Source of the DNA: Avoscillospira sp045652125
GTDB lineage: Bacteria; Bacillota; Clostridia; Oscillospirales; Oscillospiraceae
DNA: 64,000 bases
NCBI GenBank assembly: GCA_045652125.1
Contig: JAZRTT010000025.1
Coordinates: 54,247-118,246, forward strand
Direction: 5' to 3'
Shown here: piece after piece, positions 15,864 to 24,798 of the stretch
Layout: each line of letters begins with the position of its first letter
How positions within the stretch are numbered: the first letter of the stretch is position 1
Notes under the pieces: model-generated
Told to the model about the DNA's origin: nothing
The model's database searches: none
The model's input: only the letters and a program-made list of their open reading frames with translations
Made by a program: the position numbers and the translations under genes

Positions 15864-16418
15864 TCACATCTGCATCACAATGCCAACTGCGGCACCTATG
15901 GCGATCAAAACCACAGGATGTATCTTATTAAACTTCAAATAAAACAAAAGAAAAACTGCAAGCAGGCTCAGAGCCGGAACATTTATCAGTTTCTGAACAG
16001 AAGCAGCACCATGATTTAACAGAACAGACTGTAAAACGCCGAGAACGGCGGCAACAATCATACCGACAGATGCCGGCCTTAATGCAGCCATAGCACCTTG
16101 TACCAAAGGACTGCTGCGATATCGGTTCATCACCTTAGCTACCAATAAAATCACCAAAAATGACGGAAAAACCAAAGACAAGGTGGCAATTATCCCACCC
16201 GGAATGCCGCCTGTGGCATTGCCGACATAAGTTGCCATATTGACACCAATGGGACCGGGCGTAGACTCGGAAACAGCCAGCATATTGGCTAATTCTTCCT
16301 GCGTAAACCAGCCGTATTTCTCCCCCATCCGGGAAAGAAACGGCAGCGTGGCCAACCCACCCCCGACGGAAAATAACCCTGTTTTAAAAAATTCCCAAGC
16401 CAACTGTATATAGGTCAT
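15864..16418 (-). CDS. Chromate transporter family protein, second half-size subunit
   Basis: One CHR domain (PF02417), about 184 residues with about five membrane segments. The family signature FFKTGLFSVGGGLATLPFL is at the N-terminus and STPGPIGVNMATYVGNATGG in the middle. It pairs with the next gene; in Firmicutes, two half-size CHR proteins make one transporter. Real substrates of such pairs in anaerobes are unknown. The start is the second ATG (16418), overlapping the stop of its partner, with GGAGGG in front. Confidence 0.85.
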   Translation of the reverse strand: MTYIQLAWEFFKTGLFSVGGGLATLPFLSRMGEKYGWFTQEELANMLAVSESTPGPIGVNMATYVGNATGGIPGGIIATLSLVFPSFLVILLVAKVMNRYRSSPLVQGAMAALRPASVGMIVAAVLGVLQSVLLNHGAASVQKLINVPALSLLAVFLLFYLKFNKIHPVVLIAIGAAVGIVMQM

Positions 16419-16954
16419 CATTTCCCTCCACAACGGGCACGAAGGACCCCAATAAAACCGCTACAAAGGACCACACAAACGGGTGAGATTTCGAACATAA
16501 GCATCACCAGCAGCGCACCGATAAAAACAACATTGGCAAATGCACCCTTAACACCTTTTTGATAAAGCTTCCACAAAGAGGAGATCATAAGAGCCGCCAC
16601 CGCAACACGAATACCGGCAAAGGCATGCTTAACAATTTCGTAGTCGGAGAAGTTTTTCAGAAATCCGCTGATGATCGTAATAATGATCACAGAAGGAAAA
16701 ATCACCGCAAAAGTAGCAACCGCACCGCCTGCTGCGCCGGACAATTTTGTTCCGATAAACGTGGCAGTATTGACAGCAATTACACCGGGCGTACATTGCC
16801 CGATGGCAAAGATATCCAGAAGTTCTTCCTCTGTCGCCCAGTTATGGTGCTTTACAACTTCCCTTTGCAGCATAGGCAGCATGGCATATCCACCGCCAAA
16901 GGTAAACAGACCGATTTTAAAGAAAGCAATAAACAGTTTCCAAAGCTGTATCAT
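16418..16954 (-). CDS. Chromate transporter family protein, first half-size subunit
   Basis: Partner of the previous CHR gene, about 178 residues. FFKIGLFTFGGGYAMLPMLQREVV and GQCTPGVIAVNTATFIGTKLSG are the CHR signature blocks, followed by alternating membrane helices. The ATG at 16954 (MIQLWKLFIAFF) is chosen because AGGAA precedes it and the sequence then aligns with the family start; the longer frame lies inside a separate small gene. Specificity for chromate is not shown by sequence. Confidence 0.85.
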   Translation of the reverse strand: MIQLWKLFIAFFKIGLFTFGGGYAMLPMLQREVVKHHNWATEEELLDIFAIGQCTPGVIAVNTATFIGTKLSGAAGGAVATFAVIFPSVIIITIISGFLKNFSDYEIVKHAFAGIRVAVAALMISSLWKLYQKGVKGAFANVVFIGALLVMLMFEISPVCVVLCSGFIGVLRARCGGK

Positions 16955-16955
16955 G

Positions 16956-17135
16956 TCAATTCCTGCCAAAAGCGACCATCCAATAGCACACTCCGCCGAA
17001 TGCGAATAAAACCACCGCAATCAGCACCCACGCCAGGAGCAAATGGCCGAAAGGTCGGGGGGTATATTTATTCTTGTTTTCCGCTGTTGAATCTTCGTAT
17101 TCGTTTTCCTCTGCCATGTTCGGTTTCTGCTCCAT
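16956..17135 (-). CDS. 59-residue single-pass membrane protein
   Basis: Short gene ending one base before the transporter ATG. The product has a charged N-terminus rich in Glu/Asn/Lys (MEQKPNMAEENEYEDS...), a TPRPFGHLLL junction and one membrane helix (AWVLIAVVLFAFGGVCYWMV). AAGGAG sits seven bases before the ATG. The spacing implies translational coupling to the two CHR genes, so it may be an accessory subunit. I know no named family for it. Confidence 0.7.
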   Translation of the reverse strand: MEQKPNMAEENEYEDSTAENKNKYTPRPFGHLLLAWVLIAVVLFAFGGVCYWMVAFGRN

Positions 17136-17268
17136 AATTTAGCTCCTTTACAATCATTTGCACAAATTATATCACATATTATCAGGATTTAATAGTTCAA
17201 ATTTAAGCGTATACATCCTTGATAAACGGGACATACTGGAAAAAACGGGTAACCGGGAGGTGCACTCC

Positions 17269-17946
17269 TTGCTGGTAGGACTCATTCGCTCACTGTTTCT
17301 GTATTTGATTTTGGTTGTGGCCATTCGTCTTATGGGAAAAAGGCAGCTCGGTCAGATGGAACCATCAGAATTTGTTGTCACCATGCTTGTGGCAGATTTG
17401 GCCGCTGTACCAATGCAGGAGCCCGGGATTCCTCTTTTTTCCGGAGTGATCCCCATTTTAACTGTATTGTTTATGGAGCTGATTCTGTCAGCTCTGTCCT
17501 ATTATTCCATCACCGTCCGAAAGCTGTTCTGCGGAAAGCCGGTTATTCTGATGGAAAACGGGAATATTCTTCAGAAAAACCTCAAAAAGACAAGGATCAC
17601 ACCGGATGAGTTGACGGAACTTCTTCGAGAAAAAGAAATCACGGATCTGACCACCGTTAAATACGCCATTTTAGAGTCAAACGGTCAGCTGAGTGCTTTA
17701 CTTTACCCGGAATACCAACCATTATCCCCACTGGATATGAACAAAAAAACCGGTGATCTGGAGCTGCCTGTAACAATCATCAGCGGAGGAAGACTGCTTC
17801 GTAAAAATATGGAGCTTATCAGCAAAGACAACAGTTGGCTGGAAAAATTGCTGGAACAGCACCATTGCTCGGTACGGAATGTTTATCTTCTCACAGTAGA
17901 ACCTTCCGGCAGGATTTATCTTGCCATCAAATCGGAGGTTGTATGA
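17269..17946 (+). CDS. DUF421 (YetF-like) membrane protein
   Basis: About 225 residues with three N-terminal membrane helices and a cytoplasmic domain. The signature VAIRLMGKRQLGQMEPSEFVVTMLVADLAA matches DUF421/YetF, and ITPDELTELLREKEITDLTTVKYAILESNGQLSALL is the C-terminal soluble fold. The TTG at 17269 is chosen because GGGAGG lies eight bases before it and family members start with the first helix. A longer frame from 17158 would add a non-homologous leader. It overlaps a DUF4363 gene, a common clostridial pair. Function unknown; some relatives affect spores. Confidence 0.8.
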   Translation: MLVGLIRSLFLYLILVVAIRLMGKRQLGQMEPSEFVVTMLVADLAAVPMQEPGIPLFSGVIPILTVLFMELILSALSYYSITVRKLFCGKPVILMENGNILQKNLKKTRITPDELTELLREKEITDLTTVKYAILESNGQLSALLYPEYQPLSPLDMNKKTGDLELPVTIISGGRLLRKNMELISKDNSWLEKLLEQHHCSVRNVYLLTVEPSGRIYLAIKSEVV

Positions 17947-18323
17947 AATATATTGTTGTAAGCCTGATACTGCTGGTTTTGATGCTGGGCTTGTGCCTTG
18001 TTGCATCGCGGTGTGTTGTCCGGGCAATAGAAGAAACCGGCACGCTGTTAGACGCGGCATGGAATGCAGCCGCAGCCAACGAAAGTGAAGTTTGTCTGCA
18101 AAAAATCCAGGCAGCCTCAGATACTTGGGAAAGTTATGAAACATTTTTTGGTACTGTGCTTCGTCATGACGAGATCGATAACATTATGGGAGAGTTTGCA
18201 AAGCTGGAAGCTTATGCACTCACCCAGGACCGAAGCGAATTTTTGAGCAACTGTGCATCTCTTTTGTCTCAATTGGAGCATATTCGCGAAATGGAAGAAT
18301 TCTCAATACAAAACATTATGTAA
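17943..18323 (+). CDS. DUF4363 family protein
   Basis: 126 residues: an N-terminal membrane segment (YIVVSLILLVLMLGLCLVA), then a helical extracytoplasmic domain with the DUF4363 look (LDAAWNAAAANESEVCLQKIQAASDTWE...). The ATG at 17943 overlaps the DUF421 stop (GTATGA), so the two are co-translated. I infer that the two act together in the membrane. Function unknown. Confidence 0.75.
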   Translation: MKYIVVSLILLVLMLGLCLVASRCVVRAIEETGTLLDAAWNAAAANESEVCLQKIQAASDTWESYETFFGTVLRHDEIDNIMGEFAKLEAYALTQDRSEFLSNCASLLSQLEHIREMEEFSIQNIM

Positions 18324-18326
18324 ACC

Positions 18327-18354
18327 TTAAGGTGCTGCTTTCGCAGCACCTTAA
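18327..18354. terminator. Bidirectional terminator between DUF4363 and nrdR
   Basis: Perfect 12-bp arms 18327-18338 and 18343-18354 around a TTTC loop, ending in TTAA, between convergent genes. Confidence 0.75.
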
Positions 18355-18357
18355 CCA

Positions 18358-18813
18358 TTATCGCTCTTTGAGAATTTTATTCAGCTCTGTCATAAAACTA
18401 TTGATATCCTTAAACTGACGATAGACAGATGCAAAGCGCACATATGCTACTTCATCCAAAGGCTTCAGTCGCTCCATGACCAGTTCACCGATATGCTCTG
18501 TGGAGACTTCCCGATCCAGAGAGTTCTGAACGATCTGCTCGATCTCGTCAGCGGCGGCTTCCAGCGCTGCCATGGGAACAGGACGCTTTTCGCAGGCACG
18601 CACCATTCCGTTGAGAATTTTATTTCGGTCGAAAGACTGACGGCTCTCATCTTTCTTGACCACGATCATAGGCAGGCTCTCTACTGTTTCATACGTGGTA
18701 AATCGTTTCTGGCAGGTAAGGCACTCTCTTCTGCGGCGAATCGATGTGTTATCATCGGAATGACGGGAGTCTACGACCTTACTTTCCTGGTAACCGCAAT
18801 ACGGACATTTCAT
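18358..18813 (-). CDS. nrdR: Transcriptional repressor NrdR
   Basis: Repressor of ribonucleotide reductase genes that senses ATP/dATP. It begins MKCPYCGYQESKVVDSR with the zinc ribbon completed by RRRECLTCQKRFTTYE, followed by the ATP-cone (VVKKDESRQSFDRNKILNGMVRACEKRPV). 151 residues is exact family length. RBS GAGAGGAG precedes the ATG. No NrdR-regulated nrd gene lies in the window. Confidence 0.97.
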   Translation of the reverse strand: MKCPYCGYQESKVVDSRHSDDNTSIRRRRECLTCQKRFTTYETVESLPMIVVKKDESRQSFDRNKILNGMVRACEKRPVPMAALEAAADEIEQIVQNSLDREVSTEHIGELVMERLKPLDEVAYVRFASVYRQFKDINSFMTELNKILKER

Positions 18814-18887
18814 GAATACGCTCCTCTCTTTCAGCTAAAGCTTACTTGTAGTATATCATAAACAAGGGGGATTTGTCTATATATAGT

Positions 18888-19748
18888 ATGAGGAGGAATG
18901 TTAGAAAACGTTATAACGCTCTTAGGCAACTATGGGTGCCATTTACTCAAAGCCGGATATCCTTCCATTCTGCCGCTGCCTGCTTCTATATTTTACTGTC
19001 CTTACTACCTGCAACTGCGCTTGTATTTACGATTCTGTCTATTTTCCCCGATGCTGTGAGAGAATTCGGACATCTGACAATAAACATTCTGCCCTTTGAT
19101 TTTCGCGCTGTCACAGAATACTTATTGGATCAGTTTCCATCCCGCAGCCCTGCGGCCCTGCTTTCTGTTTGGGCATTTCTGACCCTTTGGTCTGCATCTA
19201 AAGGAATCATGGCTATGACAGACGGGCTGATTGTCATTCTTGACTGCCAAAAACCGCGGGGATTTATAAGGCGGCGTGTGGATGCAATGATCGTATTTGC
19301 AATTCTTTCGGTCGTTCTGATCGCAACCCTTGTCCTTCATGTTTTTGGCAGGCGATTACTGACTTACTTTTCCCTGAAAATGCCGGATTTGAAAAATCTT
19401 CTGCTGCTTCTGTTCCGATTGCGGCAGGTATATTCCCTGTTGATTCTCAGTATCCTCTTTGCTCTTTTATATCTGTTTCTCCCTCAAAGGCCACTTCCCT
19501 TCCTCTCTTGTTTGAAAAGCGGCTTTTTCTCTTCTGTCGGCTGGCTGACAGTTTCCTATGGTTTTTCGATTTATGTAAACTACTTTCGGTCCGATCAAAA
19601 ACTGTACGGCAGCCTCGGACTGATCCTTTTGACCAGTCTTTGGCTGCAGATTTGTATCAGTATTCTCTTGTACGGAGCCCTGTTGGGAAAATTACTGCTG
19701 AATAAATCCTATCATCCAATCAAAATTATTCGGGAAGCACTATTCTGA
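18888..19748 (+). CDS. YihY/BrkB family membrane protein
   Basis: About 286 residues, six predicted membrane segments. The family signature is FHSAAACFYILLSLLPATALVF near residue 30, with LTLWSASKGIMAMTDGL and LYGSLGLILLTSLWLQI further on. The family was once called tRNA-processing RNase BN, but is better described as a membrane protein of unknown function. The start is unsure: GGGGG (18866) is too close to the TTG at 18873 and far from the ATG at 18888. A convergent hairpin follows the stop. Confidence 0.8.
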   Translation: MRRNVRKRYNALRQLWVPFTQSRISFHSAAACFYILLSLLPATALVFTILSIFPDAVREFGHLTINILPFDFRAVTEYLLDQFPSRSPAALLSVWAFLTLWSASKGIMAMTDGLIVILDCQKPRGFIRRRVDAMIVFAILSVVLIATLVLHVFGRRLLTYFSLKMPDLKNLLLLLFRLRQVYSLLILSILFALLYLFLPQRPLPFLSCLKSGFFSSVGWLTVSYGFSIYVNYFRSDQKLYGSLGLILLTSLWLQICISILLYGALLGKLLLNKSYHPIKIIREALF

Positions 19749-19762
19749 TGTACGGATCGCCC

Positions 19763-19785
19763 CCTCTCCGGCCAAGCCGGAGAGG
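19763..19785. terminator. Bidirectional terminator between the BrkB and DUF1540 genes
   Basis: 10-bp GC-rich stem (19763-19772 with 19776-19785) around loop CAA, between convergent stops. Confidence 0.65.
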
Positions 19786-19795
19786 ACAATGGCAA

Positions 19796-19960
19796 TTACT
19801 TGCGCTCGAAGGACAGGCAATCTGTGCACTGATCCATTGTGGGATTGCACTCATGGGTTCCCACCTTGATCTTATTCAGAGAGCAATAGTTCTCCAGATC
19901 ACAGTGGTACGCACACTGGCTGACCGTACATTCGATTGCCTTGTTTGCTTTGCTGTTCAT
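19796..19960 (-). CDS. DUF1540 small cysteine-rich protein
   Basis: 54-residue protein, too short for usual ORF cut-offs. It reads AIECTVSQCAYHCDLENYCSLNKIKVG and ends CNPTMDQCTDCLSFE, the DUF1540 pattern of conserved cysteines that probably bind metal. AGGAGG precedes the ATG by nine bases. Such proteins are common in spore-forming Clostridia and of unknown function. It is monocistronic between hairpins. Confidence 0.8.
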   Translation of the reverse strand: MNSKANKAIECTVSQCAYHCDLENYCSLNKIKVGTHECNPTMDQCTDCLSFERK

Positions 19961-20035
19961 ATATTTTACCTCCTCTGTCGGAATACAAAGCTAGTATGTC
20001 CCGGAGGACCTTATACACTCTTGTTTTTTTGTTCC

Positions 20036-20077
20036 AAAAAAACAGCGAGGCAGCATTTTGCCCCGCTGTTTTTTTAT
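20036..20077. terminator. Terminator after the IclR gene
   Basis: Strong hairpin built on CAGCG(A/G)GGCA with CGCTG, flanked by seven A on one side and seven T on the other. It overlaps the IclR stop codon and ends that transcript on the minus strand. Confidence 0.8.
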
Positions 20078-20826
20078 AAGGTTTTTGAAATCTTCTCTGC
20101 CGTCTCCCGTACCACATGAATCGCACGTTCAAACCGCTCGGTTTCCAACTGGCGAAACATACCAATGATGCCAATGGCATACCGAACACGATCGTTTTCA
20201 TCAAAAATAGGTGCAGCAACAGATCGAAAGCCTACTTTATATTCCCCATTTTCAACGGCATAACCCTGTGAACGGATTTTCAAAAATTCTTTTTTCAGTG
20301 CTGATATGTCAGTAATCGTATGTTGGGTATATGCACAAAGCTCTGTACGGTCCAACACGGCCTGCCGCTCATCTTCGGACATATAGGCTAAAAACAGCTT
20401 TCCCTGTGACGTGCAGTGAACCGGTAGTCGGCATCCCATTTCAGCAGTGGTAGGCAATCCAATCCGGTTTTCCGCCCGATCCAGCGTGATCACTTCGCCC
20501 TGATCCAGAACAGACAGGAACACGGTCTCTCCGGTATGATAAGAAACATGCTGAATAAACGGCTTTGCCCGCTCAATAATATTCCACGAACTGCTGAGTG
20601 TACACCCGTATTCGAACAACCGAATCCCCAGCATATATCTGCCGTCTCCATCCTGCGAAACAACGGAAGTCTCACGCATGGTAGACAGAAGGCCGTGAAT
20701 GGTACTTTTGGGCCAACCTGTAAGCGAACTGATTTCTGCAAGCCCCATTGGTGCTGGGGACGCAGCCAAAATATCCAGCAATTTCATTGCTTTTGCGACA
20801 GACTGAATTGTTTTTCCTTCCTGCAT
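20074..20826 (-). CDS. IclR family transcriptional regulator
   Basis: 250 residues with the IclR layout: an N-terminal winged helix (SVAKAMKLLDILAASPAPMGLAEISSLTGWPKSTIHGLLSTM) and a C-terminal effector-binding domain (GETVFLSVLDQGEVITLDR, MGCRLPVHCTSQGKLFLAYM, GYAVENGEYKVGFRSVAAPIFD). IclR proteins bind small organic acids and often control the adjacent catabolic gene, but here the neighbours are DUF1540 and feoB. The target cannot be inferred. No operator was identified. Confidence 0.9.
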   Translation of the reverse strand: MQEGKTIQSVAKAMKLLDILAASPAPMGLAEISSLTGWPKSTIHGLLSTMRETSVVSQDGDGRYMLGIRLFEYGCTLSSSWNIIERAKPFIQHVSYHTGETVFLSVLDQGEVITLDRAENRIGLPTTAEMGCRLPVHCTSQGKLFLAYMSEDERQAVLDRTELCAYTQHTITDISALKKEFLKIRSQGYAVENGEYKVGFRSVAAPIFDENDRVRYAIGIIGMFRQLETERFERAIHVVRETAEKISKTL

Positions 20827-20916
20827 CAGACAATCCCCCCTTTTTTACATACTAACACTATCCAATTGTAATTTCAATGTCTTTTCATTTTATTTCATCA
20901 ATTATCGTTATATTAC

Positions 20917-22773
20917 TTAAAAACAGGCCACAAATTTACACAAAACGATTCCGATTGCTGTCGGCAGCAGAACAGCAATCAGGGTCCAGGTCCAGGATCC
21001 GGTTTCCCTTCTTATGGTTAGGCAGGTAGTGCCGCAAGGCCAATGAAACATTAAAAATAACAAAATGCAAAGAGCCGTCTGCTGCGTCCATCCTGCCCCA
21101 ATAAATGCCTCTTTCATAACGGATAAAGATGCATCCTGCAGAATTCCTCCCTGCAAAATCAGCATGGTAAGCGGAAGCAGAAGTTCATTTGCAGGAAACG
21201 CCAAAAGAAACGCCAGAAGGATCACACCATTCATCCCCAAAAACGCACCGACAGGCTCCAATGCAGTAGCCAACCACTGGAGAAAAGGAGTATCTGATAT
21301 TGCAACATTCTGCAGCAGCCAGATCATGAGCCCCGATGGAGCAGCTACACATACTGCCCTGCCCAGTACATAAACGGTCCTGTCCAGCAAGGATCGGAGC
21401 AAAATTTTACCAACCTGGGGCTTTCGATAAGGCGGCAGCTCCATAATGAAGTGCGATTCATGCCCTTTCAACAGCGTGTGGTTTAATATGAATGAAGAAA
21501 AAAATGTCATGGCCGCACCAAGCAATACAAAGCCGGTTAAAATCAAAGCACCAATCAGACTCTGGCCGGAAAAAAACAGACCGATCAGAACGATCATAGC
21601 AGGAAATCTGCCATTACACGGAACCAAAGAGTTGGTCAGTATGGCGATCAGGCGCTCTCTTGGTGAAGAAATAATACGGCATCCCATAACTCCCACTGCA
21701 TTGCAGCCAAATCCCATCGCCATAGTCAATGCCTGTTTTCCGCAGCCGCCGCATCGCTGAAATTTCTGATCCATGAGAAATGCCACTCTCGGCAAATACC
21801 CAAGGTCCTCCAGAAGTGTAAACAAAGGAAAGAAAATTGCCATTGGCGGAAGCATGACAGAAACAACACGGGCAACGGTCATATAGATTCCGTCTATCAA
21901 TAAGCTTTGCAGCCATACAGGAAACGATTCTATCCAAAGCCGGAGGTGTTCCCCAATCCAGTCAAATACAGCTTGAAGAACCTGTGAAGGATAGTTTGCA
22001 CCCTGAAGTGTGATCCAAAATATCACAAACAGCAAAAGCAGGAGCAAGCAGCCTCCGGTCCATTTCCCAAGGGCGATACGATCAAAACCAAATCCGATTG
22101 GCTGCTCCTTTCCGGATACAGTCAATTTTGCGATCTCGGTGGCTTTTTTCCCAAGACGTACAGACGCACGATCTGCTTCAGACTTTTCTTGATTTGTAAA
22201 AAGATCCAGTCCGTCAGGAAAAACTCTGTGGGGGTTGCAGACAAGAAACCCATCCACCATATTTCGAAGTTTTTCCTGCAAAGCGGAAAGCCCTTCACCG
22301 GAGCCTGCAGAAGTTCCTATTATCGGAACACCTAAAAGTCGCTCCAGCAGACCCAAATCTATGTCAATTTTTCTTCGTGCGGCTTCGTCCATCAGGTTGA
22401 CACACATTACCATACGGTCAGTGATCTGCATAACCTGCAAAATTAAGTTCAAATTCCGTTCCAGGCAAGTAGCGTCTGCCAATACCAATGTGCAGTCTGC
22501 CTGACCGGAACGTATAAATTCCACTGCTACCCGTTCCTCTTCCGATTGTGAAAGCAGAGAATACGTCCCGGGAAGATCTACTAAAATATATCCTCTTCCT
22601 TTATATGTATAGCGTCCCTGTGCAACGGACACTGTTTTTCCCGGCCAATTCCCCGTATGCTGATTTAATCCGGTCAATGCGTTAAAGATCGTGCTTTTAC
22701 CTACATTCGGATTCCCTACAAGGGCAATTACAACATCCTCCGGCCTTTTCTTCTGTACGATATAGTCATTCAC
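20917..22773 (-). CDS. feoB: Ferrous iron transporter FeoB
   Basis: Main Fe(II) importer of anaerobes, 618 residues. The cytosolic G domain has G1 GNPNVGKST, G3 DLPGTYSL and G4 NLMDEAARRK, followed by a helical linker and two Gate repeats (VMLPPMAIFFPLFTLLEDLGYLPRVAFLMD...; MELPPYRKPQ). Conserved pore-region cysteines lie in CGGCGKQALTMAMGFGCNAVG. The start overlaps feoA by 8 bp, the normal order. Confidence 0.96.
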   Translation of the reverse strand: MNDYIVQKKRPEDVVIALVGNPNVGKSTIFNALTGLNQHTGNWPGKTVSVAQGRYTYKGRGYILVDLPGTYSLLSQSEEERVAVEFIRSGQADCTLVLADATCLERNLNLILQVMQITDRMVMCVNLMDEAARRKIDIDLGLLERLLGVPIIGTSAGSGEGLSALQEKLRNMVDGFLVCNPHRVFPDGLDLFTNQEKSEADRASVRLGKKATEIAKLTVSGKEQPIGFGFDRIALGKWTGGCLLLLLLFVIFWITLQGANYPSQVLQAVFDWIGEHLRLWIESFPVWLQSLLIDGIYMTVARVVSVMLPPMAIFFPLFTLLEDLGYLPRVAFLMDQKFQRCGGCGKQALTMAMGFGCNAVGVMGCRIISSPRERLIAILTNSLVPCNGRFPAMIVLIGLFFSGQSLIGALILTGFVLLGAAMTFFSSFILNHTLLKGHESHFIMELPPYRKPQVGKILLRSLLDRTVYVLGRAVCVAAPSGLMIWLLQNVAISDTPFLQWLATALEPVGAFLGMNGVILLAFLLAFPANELLLPLTMLILQGGILQDASLSVMKEAFIGAGWTQQTALCILLFLMFHWPCGTTCLTIRRETGSWTWTLIAVLLPTAIGIVLCKFVACF

Positions 22774-23002
22774 AGCGGCAGCCCGTCATTTTGCGGCAAT
22801 CATTCTGCCGCAGGGCAATCAAAGTTCCTTTGACCCAAAACGCTATGGGAGAACCCGAAGGTGCAACATGAGCACAGACGATTCTTGTTCCGGGAAGCAT
22901 TCCCATATGCTGCAGCCGCCGTTTTTGACCGGTATATAACAAAACAGACTGCAATGTACAGCAGTCCCCTTCTTTCAATTCAGACAAATACACTTCATCC
23001 AA
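22766..23002 (-). CDS. feoA: Ferrous iron transport protein FeoA
   Basis: Small SH3-like partner of FeoB, 78 residues (LSELKEGDCCTLQSVLLYTGQKRRLQHMGMLPGTRI...APSGSPIAFWVKGTLIALRQNDC). It probably binds and modulates FeoB in the cytosol. GGAGCG is 11 bases before the ATG. No clear Fur or DtxR box could be defined by eye in the upstream 150 bases. Confidence 0.92.
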   Translation of the reverse strand: MDEVYLSELKEGDCCTLQSVLLYTGQKRRLQHMGMLPGTRIVCAHVAPSGSPIAFWVKGTLIALRQNDCRKMTGCRCE

Positions 23003-23156
23003 TTCGCATCGCTCCTTTGGTTGAATTCTGTCTATTCTATGAAAGAACGTTCATATGTGATAAAAAAGATGGCGCTTTACCAAGGTATCCAAGAACCACT
23101 TCGCGATCATGAGCCTGTATTCCATTATCCAAACGTCACAAGCCATATAAGAAATA

Positions 23157-23188
23157 ATCGGCACAGCGGAATCAACCGCTGTGCCGAT
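23157..23188. terminator. Terminator after yajC
   Basis: Perfect 13-bp stem (23157-23169 with 23176-23188), loop AATCAA, then TTATTTC on the minus strand. It ends queA-tgt-yajC before feoA. Confidence 0.75.
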
Positions 23189-23224
23189 AACTTTTCATGA
23201 CCATCGACCATAGGGCAGCCGATT

Positions 23225-23587
23225 TTATTTCTTTTTCTTCTTTGCGGCCGCTCTGTCTGCCAAAGCCGCTTCCTTGGCTTTTGCGGCCGCCTTGGCAGCA
23301 GTATTATTGGTAGAAAGCGCCCACTTGGCAAACTCCACACGAACCTTATCAGCGCTGGTCTCCACAACAAAGGAATCATCCTTGATGCTGACCACGTCAC
23401 CGATAATACCGCCAATGGTGGTAACATTGTCACCAACCTTTAGGGCATTTCGCATTTCATTTGCTTCCTTCTTCTTCTTATTTTCGGGACGAATCAGGAA
23501 GAAATAGAATACGACAACCATGATGAGCATCATAACAATAAAGGACGGTCCTCCGGTTGCGGGTGTTGCAGGTGCAGTTAAAAACAT
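23225..23587 (-). CDS. yajC: Preprotein translocase subunit YajC
   Basis: Sec accessory protein, 120 residues: one N-terminal membrane helix (FIVMMLIMVVVFYFFLIRPENKKKKEANEM), a small beta domain (LKVGDNVTTIGGIIGDVVSIKDDSFVVET), and a basic Ala/Lys tail ending KKKKK. The RP after the helix followed by lysines is the YajC signature. It belongs to the classic queA-tgt-yajC cluster. Confidence 0.94.
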   Translation of the reverse strand: MFLTAPATPATGGPSFIVMMLIMVVVFYFFLIRPENKKKKEANEMRNALKVGDNVTTIGGIIGDVVSIKDDSFVVETSADKVRVEFAKWALSTNNTAAKAAAKAKEAALADRAAAKKKKK

Positions 23588-23654
23588 AGTATTGCCTCCG
23601 TAAATATAGTGATTTTATTATACTGAGAACTCCCGGTAAAAGCAACCCCTACAA

Positions 23655-24785
23655 TCAAATTTTCTGGCTGAGCTTTTCGGAATATACGGCACGGAATTCC
23701 GCAAACCGCCCTTCCTCCAAAGCTTCCCGAATCCGCTTGGTCAATTGATTGTAAAAATACAGATTATGCATGACACAAAGCCGCATGGCCAGCATCTCTT
23801 CTGCCTTAAACAAATGACGAATATACGCCTTGGTATAGCGGCGGCAGACAGGGCAATCGCATTCCGGGTCAATGGGTGACGGATCCGTCTCGTATTTTGC
23901 ATTTTTCATATTGATTGCACCCTGCCATGTGAAAAGTCGACCGTGACGGGCATTTCGGGCAGGCATCACACAATCAAAGAAATCAATCCCTCTTGCGACA
24001 CCCTCAATAATATTGGACGGTGTTCCTACGCCCATTAAGTATCGAGGTTTTTCTTTTGGCATATAGGGTTCTACTGCATCAATAATCCCGTACATCTCAT
24101 CTGTGCTTTCACCCACAGCAAGGCCGCCTATGGCATAACCGGGCAGATCCAGCTTTGCAATTTCCTTCATATGCCATATGCGAAGATCCGGATACGTACC
24201 GCCCTGATTGATCCCCCAGAGGACCTGACCCGGATTAACTGTATCAGGCAGACTGTTAAGCTTTGTAATTTCCGCCTTGCACCGTTCAAGCCAACGGTAT
24301 GTCCGCTCACAGGAACGTTTCACATAGTCATAGGGTGCGGGATTTTCCACACACTCATCGAAAGCCATGGCAATATCTGAGCCAAGATTGGACTGAATCT
24401 GCATGCTTTCTTCCGGACCCATAAAAATCTTTCTGCCATCAATATGGGACGAAAAATAGACACCTTCTTCTTTAACTTTTCGCAGAGAGGACAGAGAAAA
24501 AACCTGAAAGCCGCCGGAATCCGTCAAAATCGGTCCGTTCCATGTCATAAACTTATGTAAACCGCCCATGTCGCGAACCACTTGATCTCCGGGCCGAAGA
24601 TGGAGATGGTAGGTATTGGAAAGTTCCACCTGTGTACCGATCTGCTCCAGATCTGCAGCACTCAGGGCACCTTTAATGGCTCCCTGGGTACCAACATTCA
24701 TAAACACCGGGGTTTGAACGGTTCCGTGAGGACAGGTAAATTCACCACGGCGGGCCCGCCCCTCTGTTTTTAATACTTGAAACAT
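23655..24785 (-). CDS. tgt: tRNA-guanine transglycosylase
   Basis: Exchanges guanine-34 for preQ1 in GUN-anticodon tRNAs during queuosine synthesis. Motifs: LSNTYHLHLRPG, LTDSGGFQVFSLSSLRKVKEEGVYFSSHIDG (catalytic Asp), GINQGG, RGIDFFDCVMPARNARHG (nucleophile Asp), and the zinc site CDCPVCRRYTKAYIRHLFKAEEMLA. 376 residues. It lies 13 bases after queA, the next enzyme in the pathway. Confidence 0.97.
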   Translation of the reverse strand: MFQVLKTEGRARRGEFTCPHGTVQTPVFMNVGTQGAIKGALSAADLEQIGTQVELSNTYHLHLRPGDQVVRDMGGLHKFMTWNGPILTDSGGFQVFSLSSLRKVKEEGVYFSSHIDGRKIFMGPEESMQIQSNLGSDIAMAFDECVENPAPYDYVKRSCERTYRWLERCKAEITKLNSLPDTVNPGQVLWGINQGGTYPDLRIWHMKEIAKLDLPGYAIGGLAVGESTDEMYGIIDAVEPYMPKEKPRYLMGVGTPSNIIEGVARGIDFFDCVMPARNARHGRLFTWQGAINMKNAKYETDPSPIDPECDCPVCRRYTKAYIRHLFKAEEMLAMRLCVMHNLYFYNQLTKRIREALEEGRFAEFRAVYSEKLSQKI

Positions 24786-24798
24786 AGTTTTCCTCCCA

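Noticed and set aside
23003..23224. 31-residue minus-strand frame between yajC and feoA
   Set aside because: No ribosome-binding site and it starts in the yajC terminator region.
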